A stretch of DNA of 64,000 nucleotides from Hymenopellis radicata (Eukaryota; Basidiomycota; Agaricomycetes; Agaricales; Physalacriaceae): assembly GCA_015501595.1 (NCBI GenBank), contig JADNRX010000001.1:620001-684000 (forward strand), given 5' to 3'. Numbering within the stretch: the stretch's first letter is position 1; the number at the start of each line of letters is the position of its first letter. The position numbers and the translations under genes were made by a program. Below the pieces are notes generated by a model. That model had not been told where the DNA came from. It made no database searches and saw nothing but the letters and a program-made list of their open reading frames with translations. Positions 44,344-55,845 of the stretch are shown one piece after another.

Positions 44344-45251
44344 CCGCATGCTTCTATCCCTGTTCCTCCTGCTCCGTAGACTTTGGCCATCTAGCAACAT
44401 CTGATTCGACAAATTTAATGGTATTTATGTCCTGGACTTCACTGTAGCTTATCACACATCACGTTCGGTTTGGTTCTAGTTGTCTGTTTTGCTTTCATCT
44501 TCTGACTCTTCTTTTCTGTTTGTTGGCATGTCGTTACAGTACTATCTTGACATCTCATGACATGACCTTACGCACATTTACGATCCAGCTTGGATGACTA
44601 TATAATGAATAAACATGATATGCCTTTTGTTCAGCCGGAGAGGGGACTTTACATCCGACTTTCGTGAAGTGATCGTTGCGTGGAAACTCGTGTGTCTGAT
44701 GTGTAAACGGCTCGAGCGTCCCGGCTGTGCCACCATTGCTGAAAGTAGAGTATAGTGGTGGCGCTCGCAGCGGATGTGGGAGCTGGGGAGCGAAAAGCTC
44801 GACAGATCCAATTACGGCTAGAGGATGACCATGAACCTCGTACTGTTCGTCGCGGAAAATGAATGCTGTGCCAGGCAATCACGATCATGATCGACTACTT
44901 AACTCCATTAGTGCTTGTTCAGATCAACGTGGCGTCAACCTTGTCGCTTCCCTCCTTTTCATACGCTCGGCGAACGAACTGCATTCCCCACAAGCAACGA
45001 CACTAAATAAGTTAAAACTAGTCCGTAAAACGAATGTTTACACCGCCCATTCTGTTCTTTGTAAAAGGTCTGATTCAACGCCGCGTTGATGAAGCAACTG
45101 TAGATACAAAGCAGAGTCCTCGTGTCGTTCATAAAGTATACCCGACGTGTAAAAAGTTAGCAGATATAAATATAGGATATGATGGGGTAAGTGGAATGAT
45201 AGAAGTCGTTAAGAGTTCTATGAAATGAAGTAAATGTCAATGAGTCCATCT
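44344..45251. other. Intergenic region between the kinase and chitin deacetylase
   Basis: About 900 bp at the convergent 3' ends. A minus-strand frame at 44555-44878 lacks an ATG and family similarity, so it is not called. The sequence around 45090-45230 is AT-rich. Nothing else is supported. Confidence 0.45.
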
Positions 45252-46948
45252 CTATGCCAATGTCGTTAGAGCCGAAGCTATTGAAATCAAAAGCGTCGTT
45301 GACAGCGTCCATGAATGGCTAGGTATTGACCACGAGCCGACCGCGGAGTTGCCCGTTTGTGATGAATGAGAGTCAGCAGCTGTCGTTGTCCCAGCGCCGT
45401 TGCCTGGCACCGTTGATGCGGATCTAGTAGCACTTTACAAAATCGTCAGATGAGGACCGAGGACGACAACGCGCCGATCGACATACCTCGCCACAGTGGT
45501 ACTCGACGCGCTCGTGGACGTCGAAAAGTCGCCCAATATGTCGTCAAACCGAACCGTCGAGTTATCGCTAGTGCCGTCCGAGTTTTGGTAGGGACTATCG
45601 GACTCGATCCGCGCCACCGACTCGATCTCCCATCCGTTGGATTTCATGACAGGGTACGCGTTCATAAACGCCTGCACGGTGTCTTCGGTGAGCTCGTGCT
45701 CCAAGATGATCAGACCGTTCGGAGTTTTGGGACCTATTCAACCCAGTTGGCAACACCGCTCTCCAACAAAGGTGGCGTAGCAGCACTCACCAGTCAGCCA
45801 TTGGTTCATGTCCGCAGCGATCTTATCCATCGTCGTGCCGCCAGAAGCCATGCTCCAATCCTCAGTGCTAAAATTGAATTTACGGTGATCAGCAGATTAC
45901 CCCCATGCGGCTGTGAAAATCAACGTACTCCTGATTCCAGATAACGGTGGTTAATCCAAGAACCTGTGCAACAAAACGCGTAAACAGGGACTCGAGTGCG
46001 GAGTGAAACACCGCCTACCTCTGAGGCTATGGCGCGCACTCGGTTATCAGCGTCGCCGTACGGGGGCCGCCAGAATTTCGGGATGCGCCCGCCTGTAGAG
46101 TTGCGGATGATCTCCATGGTCCATCCAAGCTGCACGGAAAGCGTCAGAAACAAGTGCGCTCACTCAAGAGAGAGAGGACATACCTGAGCAACAACATCCG
46201 CGTTGCTGAGACCCGTCATGTACGGATGGGTGTACGTGTGCACCGCGATGTCGCCGCCCTGCTCGTAAATACGCGTGAACGCGTCGGGCGTGTTGCGAAT
46301 GTAGATCCCGATAAGAAAGTGCGTCGCAGTTATGTTCTCCGCATCCAGAAAGTCGAGCAGCTTGTTGGTGCCCTGAGGAATATGTCAACGGCGTGATTAG
46401 CATCTAGTGGCGCGGCGAGCGCTTACCTGCGAGGGACCGTCGTCGAAGCTGATACCGATCTGACCCGCCGGCGCATCCCACACGTCGTCTTGCGCGCGAC
46501 ACTTGTATGTCGATGAGCAGACGACAGCGCCGTTAGGATCGAACCCGGTAGGATACGTCGGGTTCGTGCCAGACGCGGTACTCGACTGGGGGATGTCCGG
46601 AATCTTCCCGGCAGCGACCGCCTCCGCGAGCGCGTCCTTCCACGCCTGGGGCATATCGTTCCCGCTGGGCATCGCGGCGGGAAAGGCGTTTGTCCACTCT
46701 GTCACGCCCGCGTCAGCGCGTGCACTCCCTCTCAAGAAACACATACCCTGCGAGCCAACTTGCGCATAGTTCGTCCCGTCCGTAGGCGGCGCACGTCGGA
46801 AGAGCTCGTGCACGGGGTGGGCGTCGTCGTGGAACCAGTTACCGGGGAGAACGCGTCTGCGGATAACGTGCTCGTGATCGTCGTGACGGGGAAGAACAAC
46901 GGCGCCAGCCAACGCGGCATTAACGACCAGCAGAAGAGAAAAAAACAT
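45252..46948 (-). CDS. Chitin deacetylase (CE4 family), probably GPI-anchored
   Basis: A secreted cell-wall enzyme converting chitin to chitosan. ATG 46948 opens a signal peptide ([18 protein letters not shown]). The NodB domain starts with [13 protein letters not shown] (catalytic base and metal aspartates). The metal histidines follow in [15 protein letters not shown], then [18 protein letters not shown] and [16 protein letters not shown]. After a Ser/Thr-rich stretch the protein ends in a hydrophobic tail ([14 protein letters not shown]), as expected for GPI attachment. The stop is at 45252. Several short introns interrupt the domain. A long-inverted-repeat element begins 161 bp upstream of the start and may affect its promoter. 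Confidence 0.92.
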
Positions 46949-47108
46949 GGTCGTCGGAGAAGAAGGGGAAGAAGGGGGGGAGAAAGAGAGACGAGCGGCG
47001 AGGATTGCCCTCACAAAGCGCCCAATTTGACTGCCACCAGTCAAACTTGGCGTTCGTGCTTCAACATACCCCTGAAAGGGGCAGTTCACCAACGCTAGTT
47101 TCAGATCA

Positions 47109-47655
47109 CACATCGGGGGTATCAAATTTTCTGAGCTGAGAAAATTGTTCGGAAAAGTAGATTTACTGAGTTCAGAAAACCGAGCTTTCTGGAATTCAAT
47201 CCCAGCTCGGAAAGTACATTTTTCTTGACTCAGTAAATATCTCAAAAAATCAAATTTTTTGAGTGCTGAGAAAATTGAATTTCCCAACTTGGGATAATGT
47301 CTGAGAAAATAAAAATTTCTCAGGCCTTTTTCGTTCTCAGAAAATGCTGAGAAAAGTAAATTTTCTCTGTATTTTCTGGGAAAATTCGATTTTCTGAGCT
47401 GGATGGCTTGAAAAATCGAATTTTCTCAGCTGCAAAACTTTCTGAAAAAATTATATTTTCTCAGATGTTATCCCATATTGGGAAATTCAATTTTCTCAGC
47501 AGTCAAAAATTTGATTTTTTGAGATATTTACTGAGTCAAGAAAAATGTACTTTCCAAGCTGGGATTGAATTCCAGAAAGCTCGGTTTTCTGAACTCAGTA
47601 AATCTACTTTTCCGAACAATTTTCTCAGCTCAGAAAATTTGATACCCCCGATGTG
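47109..47655. mobile_element. 547-bp non-autonomous element with ~205-bp terminal inverted repeats
   Basis: The left arm (47109 to about 47313) and right arm (about 47450 to 47655) are nearly identical inverted copies; only a handful of differences are seen over about 205 bp. The termini are CACATCGGGGGTATC and its complement, flanked by TCA on both sides (47106-47108 and 47656-47658), a possible 3-bp target duplication. CAC-type ends with a 3-bp duplication suggest the CACTA/EnSpm group, but this is inference. The interior repeats CTGAGAAAA/TTTTCTCAG many times. No coding sequence is present. Confidence 0.82.
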
Positions 47656-48155
47656 TCAATGTACATACCCAAATGTCGGATCAGCGGCACCTCATCCCCG
47701 CCAATCCCGCAGTGCAAATCCCTTTGCCTCTTGCTCAGCCTTTTAATTTGTGGCGATATGGTCCTATTCAGAGACGATCCTCCTTTATTCGTCCTACCAG
47801 AAAGTCAGTTTAAGAGTCCACACCTTGATTCCAATAAGCGCCCATTGCGCTTATCTCGCTTGCGCCCGATCATCCCGGTGTTAACATATGAGCGCGCTCT
47901 AAAAACGATTCCAAGAAAACCCCATGTGCGACTCTCCATGTTCGGCGGTCTTTTCGGGTAACGGCAAGAAAAGGCAGACAGATCTTCCTCTCACCTTGCG
48001 CCACATGATAAACATCTCGGACGTTGCGTTGGATGGGCGTCTGAAAACTGTCCGATTTGAATAATACACTAGCGTTACACAAGGTAGTAAAAGCTCCTTC
48101 CTTCCACACGAATAAGTTATCTACGAAACCAATCTACATGATAGCACGGACCTTT
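47656..48155. other. Intergenic region between the inverted-repeat element and TFIIF alpha
   Basis: About 500 bp. A plus-strand frame near 47653-47961 starts inside the element terminus and shows no similarity. The region probably contains the 3' end of the TFIIF gene only. Confidence 0.45.
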
Positions 48156-50267
48156 CTATGAAGCAGGCGACGGTGCCGACGAGCGCCCGCGATACTGTGG
48201 GCGCAGAATCAACACACCCTCCTGGAGACTCGCAACCTTCTTCACCAAGGCCGTAAAGTTGGCCTTTTTCGCGTCGTTTGTAAGATATGGCGTGAAATGA
48301 TGGATGCATTGTCTTGTCGACGCGTTCGGCGTGTTCCGTAACCACTCTACCAGCATCCTGTCCTCCAGCTCTACGCCGGGGGACACATTCAGAGTCGACT
48401 TTTTCTTCTTCTTGGGCTGGCCACCATTCTGGGGAGCACCGTTCGTCTCGGAGTCTGCTTTACGCTTCTTCCCATTGACGGGGCTAGCAGCCCGACTGCC
48501 ACCGACCGGACTCGTGGCGCGGCTGTGCGGGACCGGACTGGTCGGGCGACTGGCCAAGGGGCTGTTTCCGGGACTACCGGGTCGAACCTTTGGTGGCTTG
48601 GGCTTTGGACTCGTCGCGCGTTGGGCAAGCAGGGAATGGCCACCTAGAGTGGGGCTCGCCGGTGAGGTCGCGCGAACATCAGATGCCGGCGGTTCAGTTG
48701 GCTGAGCCGTCGGCGGCTGGGGCTGAGGCTGACTCGGGTTGGGCGTCTCGCTGTTCTGGGTGGAGGGTTGGGTCATTGGAGGAATGACCTCTTCTTCGTC
48801 CGAGGACTCTTCCTGAACGTCACATAAGCCCGTGTTTGAGTGAGGAAACAGTGAAAACATACCGAACTCGCGTAAGGGTTCTTGGCATCATCATCATCAT
48901 CGCTTTCGTAGGCGTCATTTCCTTCGCGGTTCCGGATGAGCTTCTGCATACGACGCTGCGCTTTCGTTACTTGAGGCGTGTCCTCGTCGTCCGATTCATC
49001 AATGTAGCCCTCTCGGGTCTTGTTCGCGGCCTTGTACTCTTTCTTGAGTCGTTCCTATTCATCGCAATGAGCCAGCGCCACAATAAGGGGATACGGCAAC
49101 GAACCTCGAGCTCTTTAGCCTCTTCGTCGTCATTGTCAACTTCCATCTTCTCCTCATCATCAGCAAATTCTTCCTCGTAGACCTGCTCCTCCATATCACC
49201 CTCCCCTCCATACTCTTTCTCTTTCCGTTGTCGTGAGCCTTCATCACCCTCTTCTTCGTCGCCAAAGAGATTGTTCATGCCATTATCGACCGTCTTTAAT
49301 CTTCGACCACCGGGGCCCAAGCTCTCATTGGAGGTGTGTACGAGAGATCTCCCAAAGTCGACCGTTGTTCCGTCCGCTTCGGCCTTGAACATGGCTGCAG
49401 TCTGCTCTGACGGACCGCGACCTGTGCGCTGGTGTAGCCATACAGTAGGATCGCGTTTCTGATGTTTCTGGTACTGCAATGTACGTTAGACAAGCATATA
49501 AACAATAAAAGACGTGGACATACAGCAGACTCGACCGTGACGGTGTCAGTTGGCAGATCGTGCTTTAGTTTCTTCTGAAACTTGTACCACCGATGGGCGG
49601 GCACGAATTTGAACACGTCGTTGGCGGCGGGCATGAAAAAACATTGGGTCTCGGCCTTTGTGGTGTCGTCGAGCTGTGCTTGCCACACTTCCCGCCCTGT
49701 GCTATCCTCCATAATCCATGGATAGCGCTCCTCCTTGCGCAGCTGCTTCAGATGCTCGGGGATCAGAAACACCTGCCGCGTCTTTTTCTGAAACTTTTTC
49801 TTGCCCGCGCCCTTGTCCTTTGCTGCTGCTCCCTCTGCCGCCGCGACCCGCCCCTCTGCATCGACCATGACAATCTTTCCGTCTGGCCCAATCACTGGCT
49901 TCCCATCGAGACCCAGCATGGGCTTTACTGGTGGCCCAGTAGCTGATGCGTCCTCCCCGCGGTGCAGGTCTTTGCGGTTGAGCTTTATTGGGGCTTGCCA
50001 GGTTAAAATGTCGATTGGCTTGCGCGAATCAAACTTCATAACGTCGTATTTCCAGCCATTGAGGGCGGATGAGTAGAGTTTAAAGTCGGTGTAGGAGCCG
50101 GATGGTAGGTCGAGGCCATTGTCGGACGGCGGTGGCTCTGTCTGGGATGCTGGTTTTGGTGGTGGCGGACGCGGTTTGCGTGGAGACCCGTTTCCGTTTG
50201 TCTGTGGTTTAACAGGCTTTTTCTTCTGATGAAAGAGGACGCTTTCAAGATTCTTCTTTGGTGCCAT
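48156..50267 (-). CDS. TFG1: TFIIF alpha subunit (RAP74/Tfg1)
   Basis: A general RNA polymerase II initiation and elongation factor subunit. ATG 50267 (MAPKKNLESVLFHQKKK) begins a Pro-rich leader. The dimerisation domain follows: YTDFKLYSSALNGWKYDVMK, a long insert with AAAKDKGAGKKKFQKKTRQV, and ETQCFFMPAANDVFKFVPAH with RWYKFQKKLKHDL. The middle is very acidic and charged (GDEEEGDEGSRQRKEKEYG). A Ser/Pro stretch carries repeats such as RATSPVGGSRAASPV. The winged-helix C-terminal domain is LEDRMLVEWLRNTPNAS to VKKVASLQEGVLILRPQY. The stop is at 48156. Order and length fit Tfg1 well. Confidence 0.92.
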
Positions 50268-50479
50268 CGTGGGGTGTGATGGTGGTTCTAACCAAAGGAG
50301 CAACAAAGGCAGTCAGTCACGTTACTCTGTATCTCTCCAAAAGTGTATAAGTATGCTACAGGTACATTACAATTACCGGGTTGTATACTGCAAGTACCCA
50401 ACAAAACAACGAAAACGCAAACGGAAAAATGAAGAACAAAAAAAAGAGTCCAACCAAGGCTCGCAAAATACCGCCGGGG

Positions 50480-52091
50480 TCATGTACCCTCTGCTCTATT
50501 CATATTTCCGTTTTGAGGTGGCATTGGCTGGGCGGGAGGGTACATGCTCTGCGATGATGGTGGACGGGAGTGCGGTGGTGGATGACCCGGCTGCTGCGGC
50601 TGCATGGAGCCTGGTGGTGGTGGTGCAAGCGGATACGGCACCCCAGTTGGATACGCGGCTCCTGGAGGCGGAAACGGCGGCAATCCACTGCCCGCCCGTG
50701 CCATATTGAGCTCATGCTGGAGCACCTCGATCTGGCGGGCCATATTCTGATGATCCTGCTTGAGCTGGGCAACGAATTCGATGGCTTTTGGATTAAAATG
50801 AGATAAAGCGTGCCAAACAGAGGATCAGACAAACCTTTACTGAGAATCTCCCACTTGCTCGCCTTCATGCCTCTATCTGCTGGTAGCTGATCGCGCAATT
50901 CGTCAAAAAGCTCCTTCATCTCTTTGCGCCGTTTGCGCTCTGCTAGTTTATGGGATACCCGTAGTTCGGGAGAGCGGGAATAGGGCGTCGCGCCGGCCTC
51001 CTTGGAGAGCTTGCTGGAGCCGGGCGGGGATGGCGCGGAGCCCGAGTCGTCGTTGACATCCTGGCGCGACGGCGGACGCGACCGTGAGCGCAGGGCTCTG
51101 CTGCCTGTCGTCGTTGGGGCAGGCATATCGTCGGCAACAGACATACGCCTAGCCTCGGGGGCGCGGTCTGGCGGAAAACTGAGAGCGGGCATGATATTGG
51201 CGGCGCCATCGAATGGCCTTTGTGGGTCGTGGGTGAGGGGGGGATGATTTTGCATCATGGTAGAGGTCCACGTGAAGGTTTCCATTCCGGGGGGTGGTCG
51301 GCCACTCACAGGAGACTCCGATCCGGAATATCCCCTGGTGCCGAGCCCGCCGGCACTAAACAAGGAAGACGACGACGACCGCCGCCCCTCAGATGAACTC
51401 CAGAACGGCCCGCCCCCCGGCTATCCGTAGAATTACGCCGGTCGTTCAGGCTCAGTGCTGCGATCCGCGACGTATCCACTGCCGAGCCCCGCCGCTTAGG
51501 TGCCGGCGCGATAGTCTCGTCGACCTCGTCAACGTCCATATTCCGCTCCGCGTCGCCGTCCTGCTTCCGCTTCATGCCGACCAGTCGTGCCGGCGATTCC
51601 TGTCCAACAGCTATCGAGTGCCGGCGCATCGAATAGTCAAACGGCCCTGGCTTGCTCGGTAGCCCTCTTCGATCCTCGTCCCCTGCAACGTGACGGTAAG
51701 ACGGGGCCTCTCTCCTTCTCTGGATGATACATACCTTCTACCTCATTTGGACTGCTCTTCTTTTTTTCTGACGCGCTCGACGGCCGATCGTCCTCCAGAG
51801 ACGGCGACCGTAGAAGCCTCCGTAGCTGCGAACTCCCCTGCTGCGACGCTTCTCCAAACACAAACGGCGACTTTGGTCGTAGCACGTCTTTTGCCGAATA
51901 AAGACTGTTCGTGTTTCCCTTGCTCCAGCAGCATGCAACGATGGGTCTGTAATCGATCCTCGTCTCTGCGTCTGTAGGAATTCCAAGGGCGCCAAAGGTA
52001 CTATACCCGACTGCCGAAATGACGATTCCACCTTGCTCGGAGGCGATGTGCCTTTTGCTCCCGCTTCTCCAATGTCAGAAGGGTTTGCCAT
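50480..52091 (-). CDS. bHLH transcription factor, with two frame breaks
   Basis: A nuclear DNA-binding protein. The basic helix-loop-helix is [20 protein letters not shown] with [20 protein letters not shown] and a following helix ([13 protein letters not shown]). The N-terminal part ([17 protein letters not shown] 52091, or ATG 52109 upstream) is Ser/Pro-rich and contains [20 protein letters not shown] and [14 protein letters not shown]. Another segment reads [20 protein letters not shown]. The tail is Pro/Gln-rich. Two frame shifts are needed: one extra G at 51917-51919 (plus-strand CCC) joins HAAGAR to [10 protein letters not shown], and one at 51413-51418 (plus-strand CCCCCC) joins NSTDSR to GPFWSSSEG. 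Both are in G/C runs and probably indels. Target genes are unknown. Confidence 0.85.
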
Positions 52092-52239
52092 CGTCGACAC
52101 AAGCGACATTGGGTGGGGGGCAAATCCGTCTCTTTTTTCTTGGGATATATCGATGCAGTCGAGTACGTTAACAACCAACCAGCTGCTGTATCTAATCCAT
52201 ACATATCCTAAATTCTATTTGACTTCCCCGCAACGTGGA

Positions 52240-54808
52240 TTACTCTACACGTGATGATACCTCCCTTAATATGGTTACATTACGTCCCAAAAGCCGTTTC
52301 TCCAGTGCCTGTCGTTGCTCCTCCGTAACAGAAAGCGTGCGCACATACCGCTGGCTTTGACGGTTCCTTGTCCTCCGTCCCCCTAACACCTCCATGCTCG
52401 CCGTCTTCCGTTCTTCCTCGTCATCGGCTTCCAGAATCTGTCGCATCCAGGGTAGATAGTCTACCCAGAATGCCTCCTTTCGCCAATTATACGCGCCGAC
52501 CACCTCTATTCCAAGCTGCTCGACCACGCGAGCTGCCACATAGCGTGGCGACGAAAACGTGCGCCCAAACGTGTCAGCGCCACGCGAAACTATTGACGCG
52601 ATCAACCTGTCACGATCGCGATGCCCATAAAAGTCGCGCCGTGTCAGATCGTCTCGAGGGCTGAATAGAATACCGTGTCCGACTTCATCGTCGCTTGACG
52701 CACTGACTTGACTCGACGCGATAGCCTGCCACAGGTTGTTAATGCCAAGATGACAAAACAATATAATCACTCACTTCGGCGGTGTCAACAGGTAACCGCG
52801 CCAGATGACAATCCGAGTACGACAGAAGGTCGGCATGGAAAACTGAGAGTACACCTTTTGGGTTTAGTGAATTATTGCTGCACCGCTCCCAATCCTCCAC
52901 ATGCTCCCAGGGTTGTAAATCTCCGGTCCAGTCACTACGTCCTGGGCACCATAACTGAAGAGTGTTAATGGCGGACCGTAGATCAGGTGTCGACTCCAAG
53001 TCGACCCGTGTGGGAGATTTAGCAAGAACCTTCGTATAGTCGTAACAGTTGTTCACGGGGAACGGTGAATCCTTCTGCGGCGCATAAACTTTGTAAATAT
53101 GACACCGCCAATTCCGGTTCACAAGGTTTGAAGAGAAGAGTCTTTTGAACGGGTAGATCATCAAGGGGTAGCAGAGACAGGTCTGGTGAATTCAATCAGC
53201 AACGGCCTTAATTAGTCGCATGATGCAAAACCGACCGTTGCAAGTGCAGATTACCGGCCGTTTGCAGTCTTTGATTAGCGCGATGACGGCAGGCCAAAAA
53301 TTCGCGTCTTCCTTGAACAGAATATCGACCTCCTCCAATAGTATCAACGATTGATTGACAGTCGAGTTGACCGGGGTATCATCATCCTTGCGCGATAGAC
53401 CGTGTTTCTCCCTCCCCTGGAAAAGAGTAGGAAACTGGGATCTAGACGGGTCTTCCTCGCGTACATGTGCCTTCGATACGAGATGATTCTTTCCCACCTG
53501 GCCGACCAAGTTGTCCAAGTTGGTTGAATTGCGTTTCCCAATACCCGGATACACTTCGAAGACCTCCCAACCCATCTCGTCGGCGCAGGCATAGACAGCT
53601 GCTGTTTTACCGCTCCCCGATGGCCCGGAGAGCACGATTGTATTGGAAAGCTTGTCCACCGAAAATGCCGATCTATATGGCGATGCTGGACGGGGCATAG
53701 GAGGCGCATAGTCGTCGTTATCTTTAATACGAACCGGGTGTTCAGGTTCTTCTTCTTCAGATACGTCTCCGTCGGGAACGATCCAATCCTCCTCGTCGGA
53801 TTCAATTCTCTGCTTCTTCCTACTCCTCTTGCTGACCTCTCTAGTAATGCGGCGCTTTTTCGGGTTCTCCGAGAGAGTGGCTTTACCTTTGCCTTTCGAG
53901 GAAAGGACACGGGTAGCAGGCGGCGGCTCGGAATGAGGAACAAGTTCTACCTGAAGCTCACGTAGCCAGTTTCTCAGAAATAGTGCATTCTCTTCGTTTC
54001 CCAGTACTTGGTCAGCGCGAGTTGGTCGCCATTTATCCGTCCACAGTTTCTGTGGATCACCATTGTTGGGTGCGTGGACTAGACGTTCAATAGCAGGATG
54101 GTCCCGGTGCACTTCTGGTAGAGAAACAGCGGGAGAAGGTTCCTTATATGCGGCACGAGAGAGAACAGTTTGATGAGAGGCAGAAGGCTGATAGACGCCT
54201 TGGGGACCACGAGTATGCTGCGTGTCTCTAGTTGGATATGGTGTCAATGAATCGCACGTAGCAGATAGTGATGATGCGGGTGTAGGAGATCTTGGACGAG
54301 GACGTGGTTTGAAAAAGGGATGCGTTGTCGCGGAGGTGGGGCAGATTTAGTAGCGCGGGGTTTAATGGGAGAAGACTCGATGATGACTATAGGATCCCCT
54401 CGTGAGCCTCCGGGGCGAACAATGGGGTTTTCGACAATGGAAGTGACTTGGATGTCGTCCTCGCTATCGTTAGGAGAAGATGGTGGTAGGTTGTTGTTAT
54501 GTGAAAAGAAAGGCTCTGGTTCAGGGGATAATGCTGAAGCAGGTTCGGTCCAAGAACATGAGGCTCAACAATTAGACTCACTTTCAATGTCTATAATCTC
54601 TGCATCCGCGATAAAAGCAGTATCAGCTTCCGCTGGGCCAGTCTCAGTGTCGCTGGGTGTCTCTAGTGCCGGTTTTTTAACAAAGTGATCGAAGAGCGTT
54701 TTCTAACAAACGTGTTGGTGAACTCATGGGCGAGGTTTTGAGAAAACTAACCTGCTTGGTAGACTTTACGGAGGCCTTCGACGAGCCCGACTTCTTTCGT
54801 TCGCCCAT
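52240..54808 (-). CDS. ELG1: Elg1-like alternative RFC large subunit (PCNA unloader), with one frame break
   Basis: A nuclear AAA+ protein that in yeast unloads SUMO-PCNA after replication. ATG 54808 (MGERKKSGSSKASVKSTKQ). The first splice creates QKTLFDHF, a PIP-box-like motif at residues 19-26. Hydrophobic-acidic SIM-like motifs follow (AEIIDIE and DPIVIIESSP). The clamp-loader region has LWTDKWRPTRADQVLGN, Walker A LSGPSGSGKTAAVYACA and Walker B SLILLEEVDILF, then KRPVICTCN. The C-terminal collar part includes SAINTLQLWCPGRSDW and REVSSRVE. At 53029-53030 one base too many (plus-strand CC) separates LRLYE from VLAKSPTRVD; removing it restores the frame. The gene is divergent from the DUF2470 gene, 125 bp apart. 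Confidence 0.88.
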
Positions 54809-54933
54809 TAACGCGTCGAGGTGGCAGATGCTAGTCGTGGTTGTGGTTAAAAACAAGACGCGTCGCGTGGCATGTGACATCTGCTGACCTCAAATATTAC
54901 CACGGGCAGTCCACTTTCCCTCGACACATCATC

Positions 54934-55741
54934 ATGGCCGACCCAGTCGCAGAGAAATCTGCATTTCTGCGCATGTACATGTCAAATCACCCGGATACTC
55001 TTGTCGGCTATGCCAAATACTATGGCAAGGTCACGGAACCCATCAAGAGTGCGGAAATGACGGCTATTGATACCAAGGTAAGTAGACAGATAATATACTC
55101 TCTGGCCTACGCTTACCTTGCTAGAGCATGACCTTGAACTGCACAATGAAGAATGGCGGCCAAATTCAAGTCCGCGTCGATATTGATCCACCGCTTAAAG
55201 ACTACAACGACGTGAAGCCTCGGCTTCTGGAAATGAAGGCATTGTCGCAAGAAGGCTTGGGCATGGTAAATAGCCTCTGTACATCAATACTCAAGCTCAC
55301 ATTTCAAAAGATTAAATCACCTCACATCACCAACTTCCAGTTCCCTGAGGTCACTGCTTCTATTGGCTTCATTACTGTCTATGTTGCCACTGTCTTGTAC
55401 CTGAGGTTTGCGCCAGCCGAGAGCCCTTCGGTCTGGTGGGTACCTGCACAGCTCGCGCGCTCGTATCCGTATGTTCCCGGCGTGGTCAGCTTCTTATTCT
55501 ATGGCACTACTACCACCCATATCTTGGAGAGCTTGTATACGTTCTCCCTGTGTCGCAAACACCGTACTCCATTTACCGCAACGGTACGTTACTCTAATGA
55601 CCTTGCGCTCAAATCTCTGATCATTCTATGCAACAGCTGGCATATGTCGGCAGTACCATGGTGTATGGCTACTCCATTTGGTCTGATTTAAGAAAGCGTA
55701 TCCAAACGGCACGCATTGACTCTGTCATGAAAGTCGAGTAG
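54934..55741 (+). CDS. DUF2470-domain integral membrane protein
   Basis: Function unknown. ATG 54934 (MADPVAEKSAFLRMYMSNHP). The N-terminal DUF2470 region (TLVGYAKYYGKV, MTLNCTMKNGGQIQVRVDID) belongs to the split-barrel flavin-binding-like group. At least two hydrophobic helices follow (IGFITVYVATVLYLRF and YVPGVVSFLFYGTTTTHI). A last exon reads AYVGSTMVYGYSIWSDLRKR and the stop is at 55741. Introns are canonical at about 55078-55124, 55266-55314 and 55583-55635. Similar two-part proteins occur across basidiomycetes and ascomycetes, from memory. No heme- or flavin-binding residue can be asserted. Confidence 0.85.
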
Positions 55742-55845
55742 TATCTTGAATATTATTACTGTAACGAATCGATGAACCATTTTTCATCCCGCTCAATAAC
55801 GGATCATCGGTCCGATCAAAGTGTCAACTTTTTTGTCCTTCTGCC

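Noticed and set aside
44555..44878. Minus-strand frame of 107 residues
   Set aside because: It begins at TTG rather than ATG, shows no family similarity and lies in a convergent 3' region.
47408..47746. Plus-strand frame of 112 residues across the inverted-repeat element
   Set aside because: It translates the AT-rich repeat arms and is explained by the element; it has no protein-like conservation.
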